Below the pieces are notes generated by a model. It made no database searches and was not told the DNA's origin. It saw only the letters and a list, made by a program, of their open reading frames with translations. Of a DNA stretch of 13,252 bases, positions 7,224 through 13,252 are shown in pieces. The stretch's first letter is position 1. Each line of letters begins with the position of its first letter. Source of the stretch: Candidatus Coatesiibacteriota bacterium (GTDB lineage Bacteria; RBG-13-66-14; B26-G2); contig QMNJ01000028.1 of the NCBI GenBank assembly GCA_003647715.1, positions 1-13,252 on the forward strand, written 5' to 3'. Position numbers and translations under genes: made by a program.

Positions 7224-7283
7224 GAAAGAAATCACGAGTATTTAATGGTGTTTTATTATGCTTAATAAGATTTACAAGAACCG

Positions 7284-8144
7284 ATGAGGGAGTTAGGTAT
7301 AAAGATATTCCTTCTCTTTTTCGCTCTATCATCTCTTCTATTTCTATCAGGTATTTTCTTCACTCTTCTCTCGCAGAGCATCCCATTCTTCGCTGATATA
7401 AGCCCTGTTAAATTCCTGACAGGGACTAAATGGTATCCCACACATGAGCCGACACCTGAGTTTGGCATTCTTCCCCTATTCCTTGCTTCCCTACAGGTAA
7501 CCCTATTAGCGATGATAGTTGCGGTTCCCCTCAGTTTGGGCTCAGCGATATTCATCTCTGAACTGGCTCCGAAGGCATTGAAGGACATAATAAAACCAAC
7601 CATAGAACTATTTGCGGGCATCCCCTCTGTGATATATGGTTTCATTGGTATCGTCCTAATCGCACCGGCAATAAAGTCCATCTTCAATCTCTCCACCGGT
7701 CTATGTGCTTTAAATGCTTCGTTCATTCTTGGCTTTATGGCTCTGCCCACCATTACAAGTTTAGCAGAGGATGCTATCTCATCTGTCCCAAGAGATATCA
7801 GAGAGGCATCCTATGCATTAGGTTCAAATCACTGGGAGACAGTCATCAGAGCGGTATTCCCCTATGCAAAATCAGGGATATACTCTGCAATAATACTTGG
7901 CTTTGCTCGTGCCATCGGTGAGACCATGACAGTTCTGATGGTTGCCGGTGGAGCAGCCCAGATGACGCATTCCTATCTTAAACCTGTCAGACCCATGACC
8001 GCCACCATAGCAGCAGAGATGGGTGAAGCAGCATCCGGCAGTATTCACTATCATGCGCTCTTCTCCATAGCACTGGTTCTATTCATCATCACTCTTGGAT
8101 TCAACCTTATCTCAGAATATATTCGGGGAAGAGCTGAAGTATGA
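7284..8144 (+). CDS. pstC: Phosphate ABC transporter permease PstC
   Basis: Inner-membrane permease that forms the phosphate channel with PstA. It has 286 residues with about six hydrophobic segments (near 5-30, 62-92, 105-125, 140-160, 195-225, 255-280). Family marks are WYPTHEPTPEFGILPL after the first periplasmic loop, ELFAGIPSVIYGF, the EAA coupling loop DIREASYALGSNHWETVIRA (about 171-190), and ARAIGETMTVLMVAGG. The substrate class rests on the PstA/PstB/PhoU neighbours plus these motifs. The ATG at 7284 has only a weak purine stretch upstream; a nine-codon reading frame (7258-7287) ends on it as ATGA. The stop overlaps pstA by ATGA at 8141-8144. No pstS precedes it. Confidence 0.95.
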   Translation: MRELGIKIFLLFFALSSLLFLSGIFFTLLSQSIPFFADISPVKFLTGTKWYPTHEPTPEFGILPLFLASLQVTLLAMIVAVPLSLGSAIFISELAPKALKDIIKPTIELFAGIPSVIYGFIGIVLIAPAIKSIFNLSTGLCALNASFILGFMALPTITSLAEDAISSVPRDIREASYALGSNHWETVIRAVFPYAKSGIYSAIILGFARAIGETMTVLMVAGGAAQMTHSYLKPVRPMTATIAAEMGEAASGSIHYHALFSIALVLFIITLGFNLISEYIRGRAEV

Positions 8145-8989
8145 GAAGGTTTAAACAGATATTTGGCTTTGCACTATCAACAATCTCACTTATAATCGCA
8201 TTGTCTTTTCTGATACTTATCATCACATATATAATAATCAAGGGTTATAGCGTTTTGAACTGGGAGTTCATATCACAGCCACCTAAAATGTCTATGACAA
8301 AGGGAGGAATCCTACCTGCCATCGTCGGCACAGTTCTTCTATCCATCGGGGCGATTCTGTTCTCACTTCCATTCGGAGTGCTATCATCCATATATCTCAA
8401 TGAATACGCAAGAGGAGAGAGAATAAAGAGAATAATCAGGGTAGGTGTGAACTCTCTTGCAGGAGTCCCGTCAGTGGTATTCGGTCTCTTTGGTCTTGCT
8501 ATATTCGTCAAGTATTTCAACTTTGGTGTTTCGGTTCTCTCAGGTTCACTGACCCTTGGGATACTTATCCTACCCATAATCATCAGAGCCACCGAAGAGG
8601 CACTGAAGATGGTCCCTAACTCATTCAGGGAGGCGTCGCTTGCAATGGGCGCCACCAGGTGGCAGACCACTATAAAGGTGGTTCTGCCATCTGCTCTGCC
8701 TAATATTCTCACTGGCGTGATACTCTCCATCGGAAGAGCAGCAGGTGAAACCGCACCCATCCTATTCACCGCCGCCGCCTTCTATCTGATTGGGCTTCCT
8801 AATTCAATATTTGACAAGGTCATGGCTCTCCCATACCATATTTATGCCCTTATGACCGAGGGCACATTCCCTAAAGAGCAGACAACAATTGCTTATGGAA
8901 CCGCCTTTGTTCTTTTGGTTTTGGTTCTTGGTATGAACATTATTGCTATAATGATAAGAATTCGGTCAAGGAGGAAGCAACAATGGTAG
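8141..8989 (+). CDS. pstA: Phosphate ABC transporter permease PstA
   Basis: Second permease subunit, 282 residues, about six membrane segments beginning at residues 7-30. Family marks are GGILPAIVGTVLLS (about 51-64), IYLNEYARGERIKR, NSLAGVPSVVFGLFG, the EAA loop SFREASLAMGATRWQTTIK (about 164-182) and SIGRAAGETAPILFTAA. The C-terminus is a short basic cytoplasmic tail (RIRSRRKQQW). It starts on the ATGA overlap with pstC and its last bases contain the AAGGAGG ribosome site and the start codon of pstB, so the three proteins are likely made in coupled amounts. Confidence 0.95.
   Translation: MRRFKQIFGFALSTISLIIALSFLILIITYIIIKGYSVLNWEFISQPPKMSMTKGGILPAIVGTVLLSIGAILFSLPFGVLSSIYLNEYARGERIKRIIRVGVNSLAGVPSVVFGLFGLAIFVKYFNFGVSVLSGSLTLGILILPIIIRATEEALKMVPNSFREASLAMGATRWQTTIKVVLPSALPNILTGVILSIGRAAGETAPILFTAAAFYLIGLPNSIFDKVMALPYHIYALMTEGTFPKEQTTIAYGTAFVLLVLVLGMNIIAIMIRIRSRRKQQW
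8968..8974 (+). promoter_or_regulatory. Shine-Dalgarno of pstB inside pstA
   Basis: AAGGAGG sits 8 bases before the pstB ATG at 8983, within the pstA coding region. It is the strongest ribosome site in the operon and supports the start chosen for pstB. Confidence 0.8.
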
Positions 8990-9750
8990 TTTATGAGAAG
9001 AGTAAGATTGTGATTGACCATCTCAACCTCTGGTTTGATGATGCCCACATCTTGAAAGATGTTAATATGGAAATAACCTCAAATACGGTAACCGCTATAA
9101 TGGGACCCTCGGGTTGCGGTAAATCAACTCTGCTTCGGTGTCTAAATAGAATGAACGACCTCATAGACGGTTGTAGAATAGATGGTAAGGTTCTCATTGA
9201 TAACGAAAATATCTACACTGAAAACTATGATATATACAATTTAAGAAAGAGAGTTGGGATGGTCTTTCAGAAGCCCAATCCCTTCCCTATGTCAACTTAT
9301 GATAATGTTGCTTACGGGCTTAAAATTCATGGCATTAAAAATAAGAAAATTATTAAAGAGAGGGTAGAGAAGGCACTCATTGATGCCAATCTCTGGGATG
9401 AGGTTAAGGACAAATTGAGGAAGTCAGCATTTGAACTCTCAGGCGGTCAACAACAGAGATTATGTATTGCCAGAGCACTCGCCATCGAGCCAGAGGTAAT
9501 TCTCCTTGACGAACCAGCCAGCGCACTTGACCCCATATCTACTGCGAAACTTGAGGAGCTCATAGACGAACTTCAGTCCAATTATACAGTGGTTATAGTA
9601 ACACACAACCTCCAGCAAGCAGCAAGAGTATCCAAGTTCACCGCCTTCATGATGCTTGGAGAAATGGTAGAATTTGGTCTAACAGATGACATATTTACCG
9701 CACCCAAGGATAAGAGAACTGAAAACTATTTAAGAGGAAGATTTGGATAG
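8983..9750 (+). CDS. pstB: Phosphate ABC transporter ATP-binding protein PstB
   Basis: Cytoplasmic ATPase that powers phosphate uptake through PstCA, 255 residues. Walker A is GPSGCGKST (41-49). The Q-loop region VFQKPNPFPMSTYDNVAYG is diagnostic of PstB among ABC ATPases. The signature is LSGGQQQRL (about 149-157), Walker B plus D-loop is ILLDEPASALDP, and the H-loop is THN. All catalytic positions are present, so it should be active. The end, ENYLRGRFG, is the typical PstB C-terminus. It overlaps the end of pstA by 7 bases and is followed by phoU after a short gap that may contain its own promoter. Confidence 0.97.
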   Translation: MVVYEKSKIVIDHLNLWFDDAHILKDVNMEITSNTVTAIMGPSGCGKSTLLRCLNRMNDLIDGCRIDGKVLIDNENIYTENYDIYNLRKRVGMVFQKPNPFPMSTYDNVAYGLKIHGIKNKKIIKERVEKALIDANLWDEVKDKLRKSAFELSGGQQQRLCIARALAIEPEVILLDEPASALDPISTAKLEELIDELQSNYTVVIVTHNLQQAARVSKFTAFMMLGEMVEFGLTDDIFTAPKDKRTENYLRGRFG

Positions 9751-9754
9751 GTTC

Positions 9755-9763
9755 TGATATAAT
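9755..9763 (+). promoter_or_regulatory. Possible internal promoter before phoU
   Basis: TGATATAAT in the short pstB-phoU gap is a perfect extended -10 (TATAAT at 9758-9763, TGA before it). No -35 is recognisable (AGGAAG at the expected place). It would allow phoU to be made separately from the transporter, with a leader of about 18 bases. Confidence 0.4.
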
Positions 9764-9773
9764 ATTTGCTTTC

Positions 9774-9779
9774 AAGGAG
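9774..9779 (+). promoter_or_regulatory. Shine-Dalgarno of phoU, deciding its start
   Basis: AAGGAG is 8 bases before the ATG at 9788. An upstream in-frame GTG at 9779 begins on the last base of this site and is therefore unlikely to be the start. Confidence 0.8.
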
Positions 9780-9787
9780 TGTGCTAT

Positions 9788-10471
9788 ATGCTATCAAATA
9801 GATTGAGAGCACTAAATGAGAAGATAACCGAGATGGCTTCCTATGCAAAACTGATGGTTGAGAGAGCTATAACCGCATACAGGAACAGGGATGCTGAACT
9901 GGCAAAGAAGATTGAATATGAAGATGAAGTGGTGATTAACAGGATGGAGGTGGAGAACCTGGAGGAGGCGGTGAAGATAATCGCCCTGTATCAACCCACA
10001 GCCACCGACTTGCGGATGCTTATAGCATCCATCCTGATAAATAGAGACCTTGAGAGAATAGGCGACCACGCTCAGAATATTGCGGGATATGTAATGAAAC
10101 TGGCAAGATTACCAAAACAAGATGTCGTAAATGAGATACCCCAAATGGCTGACTATGCAATTGATATGCTAAACAAAAGTTTGGAATCGCTTTTCAACGG
10201 TGATGAGGACCTGGCTAGAAGGGTGATTACATCAGACAATGTCATAAATGAGCAGACCAGAAACTTTGTAATAAAGACCATAAAACAGATATCAAAGGAC
10301 CAGAAGTTCGGTGATTATGGCATATGGCTTGCCTTGATTGCCAGAAATCTGGAGAGGATAGCTGACCACGCAACCAACATTGCAGAGAGCGTTCTATTCG
10401 TTTTGGAGAGTAAACTATACCTCCATAGAAAACATGACATTAGTAAGGAAATTGATGGAAGGAATATCTAA
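9788..10471 (+). CDS. phoU: Phosphate signalling complex protein PhoU
   Basis: Cytoplasmic regulator that restrains phosphate import and links the Pst transporter to phosphate signalling. From ATG 9788 it has 227 residues, the usual family size, built of two three-helix bundles. Each bundle carries the metal-cluster helix: RDLERIGDHAQNIAG in the first half and RNLERIADHATNIAE in the second. The N-terminus LNEKITEMASYAKLMVERAI is the first helix. Its place directly after pstB is typical. No PhoR or PhoB homologue is nearby, so any sensor partner lies elsewhere or is absent. The 65 bases to convergent KamA-like gene hold no recognisable terminator. Confidence 0.95.
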   Translation: MLSNRLRALNEKITEMASYAKLMVERAITAYRNRDAELAKKIEYEDEVVINRMEVENLEEAVKIIALYQPTATDLRMLIASILINRDLERIGDHAQNIAGYVMKLARLPKQDVVNEIPQMADYAIDMLNKSLESLFNGDEDLARRVITSDNVINEQTRNFVIKTIKQISKDQKFGDYGIWLALIARNLERIADHATNIAESVLFVLESKLYLHRKHDISKEIDGRNI

Positions 10472-10536
10472 ATAATTGTCATAGGGCTCTTAAATCATAA
10501 AAACGCATAAAATTTATTATTATCAACAGGCAGAGT

Positions 10537-11643
10537 TTAAGGAGTTACTACCTCTAATGGTTCACCCAGTTGGTCAAGCCAATAGGCATCCGGATTCTTC
10601 TTGAACACCATAACCCTGCCTCTATCCTCTGGCTCTGGGGAGCGATGATACCGCAATATAATGTTATCCTCTGTTACCGCTAATATCTCCACCTTCCCTG
10701 TGGCATGAGACATAGCAAGACGAGCCCTCTTTGCAAGACCCGATATCCCCTGCTTCGCTCTCTCAAACAGCCAGTATGACTCCACAATCGGAACCCTAAA
10801 AGGTTTATTACCAACCGTTGGTCTACACTGGAATGCATAGTATGGCGATATACCTATAAAAGACAACTTCTTAAACAATTCCCTGAGCGTATCAGGATTG
10901 TCGTTTATACCACGAAGTATAGGCGTCTGATTGACCAATATAGCACCCGCTTTGATAAGCAGGTTCACCGCCTCTATCGCCACCTCTGTAATCTCCCTCG
11001 GGTGATTGAACTGTGTAACTATATAGATTCTTCTCCGAGGTCGGCTGAATTTGCTTATCACCTCAAGAAGATGGGGGTCACTGAGTATTCTATAAGGGTT
11101 AAACGCTGGTATCTTGGTTCCAATACGAATGATACGAATATGGTCCATTGCCCTGAGATTACCTATTAAGGTCTCCAGATTTCTGGTTGATAGAGCAAGA
11201 GGGTCGCCTCCCGTTAATAATACATTGGTTATCTCTTTATGCTCTTCAATGTAATCCAAATCGGGTGTTATATCCCTCGCTATCTCATCGTGCTTGAGAT
11301 GCATAAACAGTCGCTTCCTGAAGCAGAAGCGGCAGTATGAACCACAGAACTCAGTGGTTAGAATAACTGCGGTATCTCTATACTTGTGCTCCAGACCGTG
11401 GACTACTGTATATCTTGACTCGTTTGATGGGTCTAAACTACCCCACTCATCCAGCTCCTCCGTCTGGGGTATTATTATCTTTCTTATAGGGTCGTCGGGG
11501 TCAGACCAATCAATCAGGTCAAGATAGTATTCATTTGCCCTGAACGGAAATTTCTCCTCTACCTGTTTAAGTTTTTCCCTTTCCTCATCTGATAGACCAC
11601 TTACTTTGTCCAGTTTTGTTAAATACCTTACCGTTCGATACAC
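10537..11643 (-). CDS. KamA-like radical SAM protein (aminomutase family)
   Basis: Protein of 368 residues in the lysine 2,3-aminomutase family. The [4Fe-4S]/SAM site is C100-x3-C104-x2-C107 (CGSYCRFC), the SAM-binding loop TGGDPL is at 144-149, and the likely PLP-binding lysine is K317 in SHATGK. Family members move an amino group from C2 to C3 of an amino acid. By ungapped comparison from memory with clostridial enzyme, the substrate-binding Asp293 (CDL) corresponds to Arg274 here (FQCRPTVG), and Asp330 just before the PLP lysine is also missing. Lysine is therefore doubtful as substrate; an acidic amino acid is possible. EpmB, which modifies EF-P, is another relative, but no efp is nearby and the C-terminal motif differs. 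The start is GTG with a perfect AAGGAGGT site. It lies downstream of nadE on the same strand, 169 bases away. Confidence 0.85.
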   Translation of the reverse strand: MYRTVRYLTKLDKVSGLSDEEREKLKQVEEKFPFRANEYYLDLIDWSDPDDPIRKIIIPQTEELDEWGSLDPSNESRYTVVHGLEHKYRDTAVILTTEFCGSYCRFCFRKRLFMHLKHDEIARDITPDLDYIEEHKEITNVLLTGGDPLALSTRNLETLIGNLRAMDHIRIIRIGTKIPAFNPYRILSDPHLLEVISKFSRPRRRIYIVTQFNHPREITEVAIEAVNLLIKAGAILVNQTPILRGINDNPDTLRELFKKLSFIGISPYYAFQCRPTVGNKPFRVPIVESYWLFERAKQGISGLAKRARLAMSHATGKVEILAVTEDNIILRYHRSPEPEDRGRVMVFKKNPDAYWLDQLGEPLEVVTP

Positions 11644-11648
11644 AAAAC

Positions 11649-11656
11649 ACCTCCTT
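11649..11656 (-). promoter_or_regulatory. Shine-Dalgarno of the KamA-like gene
   Basis: On the minus strand AAGGAGGT precedes the GTG start by 5 bases. It is the best ribosome site in the window and supports a GTG start. A GATAAT (-10-like) 17 bases before the start codon could be its promoter, but no -35 supports this. Confidence 0.75.
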
Positions 11657-11812
11657 AACTATTATCAAATTAATTTAATTATTCAGAAATAGAACACCCG
11701 GATGGTCAGACACTCAATGGACTTCTAACATTATTCTAATATAAATCTATCTCCAAATCAAATTATAATATTGCATATAAAACATTAACTATACCTTAAT
11801 TTATATATCTTC
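11657..11812. other. AT-rich gap between nadE and the KamA-like gene
   Basis: The stretch contains no reading frame of interest, no strong hairpin with T-run and no structure I recognise as a riboswitch. Several AT-rich hexamers resemble -10 boxes on the minus strand, but none has a matching -35, so whether the KamA-like gene is read from nadE or from its own promoter is open. Confidence 0.4.
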
Positions 11813-13252
11813 TTAACACTCTCTATAGTGATTTGTAATTGGCATCCTCCTGTCTTTGCCAAAAGCACGGGAGGTAATCCTTATACCTATTGGACTTTGT
11901 CTGCGTTTATACTCGTTAATATCAATTAACCTTATTACTTTTTTAACAATATCTCTTTCGTATCCCATTTTGACTATTGCATCCACACCTTCGTCTTCCT
12001 CTATATATGCCTTTAGTATTGGGTCAAGAACATCATAAGGTGGTAGAGAATCAGTATCATACTGGTCATCCTTCAATTCTGCAGATGGGGGTCTCTTGAT
12101 TATTCTCTCTGGAATTATCTCTCTTCCGCTGTCCCTGTTCTTATATCTCGCCAATTCCCATACAAGTGTTTTATATACATCCTTTAGCACCGCAAATCCA
12201 CCAACCATGTCACCATACAAAGTGCAATAACCAACGGACATCTCACTCTTATTCCCTGCTGCCAGAACCAGCCACCTGAACTTGTTTGACAGTGCCATCA
12301 ATATATTACCCCTGATGCGCGCCTGTATGTTCTCTTCAGTAACATCCTCTTCATATCCCTTAAAATAATTAGCAAGCATTTCCCTATATATATCATACGC
12401 TTTATCTATCTCAATCTCATATAAATCAACCCCCAAGTTCTCTACCAGCTTCTTTACATCCTCATAACTTATATCTCTGGTAAACCTTGAAGGCATAAAC
12501 ACACAGTGCACATGCTCTGCCCCCAACGCATCAACAGCAATGGTCGTCGTTAATGCAGAATCTATGCCCCCACTGAGACCGACAACCACATCTGTAAAAC
12601 CATTTTTGACTACATAATCATGAGTCCCCACCACTAACGCACCATACACCTCCTCCACTTCTTCTCCCACCAGTTCATTCAACTCTATATCTATTGAGGG
12701 CTTACCGTCCACCTCTGGCTCAGAGAGCACAACTGTTCTGATATCTCCTATTTTATCCACAACTTCGTCTGTTGTTCTCCTCACCCCCCTCTTATGAATA
12801 ACTGATGCAGGGTCAATGTCACATACAATCAGGTCCTCATAAAAGCCCCTGCCTCTCGCCAGAACACCTCCCTCGGGAGAAATCACAACACTGTGCCCGT
12901 CAAATACCAGTTCATCCTGCCCACCTACAAGATTGCAAAATGCAACATATACACAATAATCCATAGCCCTCTTTCTGAGCATATCCTCACGCAACACCGG
13001 CTTTCTTATATGATACGGTGATGATGATATATTCAATAAAAGTTGCGCCCCACCAACTAATGCCTGCATCATCCCCGGTCCATCATCAACCCATATATCC
13101 TCACATATATTCACCCCGAAGGTGAAATCGCCTTTCTTAAACACATTGCGCATCTCGCCAGAGGTAAAATACCTCTTCTCGTCAAATACGGAATAGTTTG
13201 GAAGATGAACCTTGCGATAGACCCCCTTCACCTTACCATCTTCTATTATCGC
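11813..13252 (-). CDS. nadE: Glutamine-dependent NAD+ synthetase (5' end off the window)
   Basis: Makes NAD+ from nicotinate adenine dinucleotide, ATP and glutamine-derived ammonia. The frame is open to the window edge: the codons before the GTG at 13231 read AIIEDGKVKG, ordinary family sequence, so the true start is beyond 13252 and 479 residues are visible. The N-terminal nitrilase-like glutaminase domain shows its catalytic Lys (codon 13211-13213, YRKVHLPNY) and Cys (13103-13105, NICEDIW); the catalytic Glu is outside. The C-terminal synthetase has the ATP P-loop GLSGGIDSAL (about 12550-12580), the NKSEMSVGYCTLYGD segment and the ending RRMPITNHYR. All visible catalytic positions are intact. 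The form is the fused two-domain enzyme, so no separate glutaminase is needed. It ends 169 bases before the KamA-like gene. Confidence 0.96.
   Translation of the reverse strand, partial: AIIEDGKVKGVYRKVHLPNYSVFDEKRYFTSGEMRNVFKKGDFTFGVNICEDIWVDDGPGMMQALVGGAQLLLNISSSPYHIRKPVLREDMLRKRAMDYCVYVAFCNLVGGQDELVFDGHSVVISPEGGVLARGRGFYEDLIVCDIDPASVIHKRGVRRTTDEVVDKIGDIRTVVLSEPEVDGKPSIDIELNELVGEEVEEVYGALVVGTHDYVVKNGFTDVVVGLSGGIDSALTTTIAVDALGAEHVHCVFMPSRFTRDISYEDVKKLVENLGVDLYEIEIDKAYDIYREMLANYFKGYEEDVTEENIQARIRGNILMALSNKFRWLVLAAGNKSEMSVGYCTLYGDMVGGFAVLKDVYKTLVWELARYKNRDSGREIIPERIIKRPPSAELKDDQYDTDSLPPYDVLDPILKAYIEEDEGVDAIVKMGYERDIVKKVIRLIDINEYKRRQSPIGIRITSRAFGKDRRMPITNHYREC

Noticed and set aside
7262..7753. 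163-codon open frame on the minus strand across pstC
   Set aside because: It is antisense to the clearly real pstC coding sequence, has no recognisable domain and no plausible start region.
8245..8769. 174-codon open frame on the minus strand across pstA
   Set aside because: Antisense shadow of the conserved pstA permease; no motif or ribosome site.
9779..9787. GTG start giving phoU three extra residues
   Set aside because: The GTG begins on the final G of the AAGGAG ribosome site that correctly serves ATG 9788.
10472..10536. Possible bidirectional terminator between phoU and the KamA-like gene
   Set aside because: I looked for an inverted repeat with T-runs on either strand and found none worth reporting.
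1..13252. CRISPR array, insertion sequence, phage, tRNA or defence-system signatures
   Set aside because: No regularly spaced repeats, terminal inverted repeats, transposase or integrase motifs, tRNA-like cloverleaf or defence domains were seen; nearly all the DNA is covered by housekeeping genes.

Overview
This is a bacterial chromosomal segment carrying almost only housekeeping genes. It has bacterial-type rpsP, trmD, dnaE (PolIIIα), recO, pst-phoU and nadE genes, sigma70-like promoters and Shine-Dalgarno sequences. The DNA is moderately AT-rich. Arginine is often AGA/AGG and isoleucine often ATA, and several genes start with TTG or GTG. Together with a secreted VDDD-type GATase-like protein, this suggests an uncultured, possibly thermophilic bacterium near the FCB/WOR-3-type candidate phyla. 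That placement is inference and is not proved by anything in the window.

Layout. (1) 1-1880, plus strand: a near-consensus promoter drives rpsP-khpA-rimM-trmD, a tightly overlapping ribosome and tRNA maturation operon. The usual last gene, rplS, does not follow. A hairpin and about 200 bases of AT-rich DNA come next. (2) 2089-2859, plus: a single exported protein of unknown function, apparently cut short just after its one recognisable domain. (3) 2910-7116, minus: dnaE (replicative polymerase with an intact PHP metal site) followed almost without gap by recO (recombinational repair). (4) 7284-10471, plus: pstC-pstA-pstB-phoU, the membrane channel, ATPase and regulator of high-affinity phosphate uptake, without pstS or a phoR/phoB pair. 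(5) 10537-13252, minus: nadE (its 5' end lies off the window) and a KamA-like radical SAM protein whose predicted substrate pocket differs from lysine 2,3-aminomutase.

The groups are physically adjacent but functionally separate. I see no CRISPR array, transposase, phage gene, tRNA or rRNA, and no convincing multi-gene novel system. The points most worth a second look are the substituted KamA pocket, the substituted TrmD active-site positions, the complete PHP metal site and odd clamp motif in DnaE, the truncated exported protein, and the recurrent extended -10 promoters with very short leaders.
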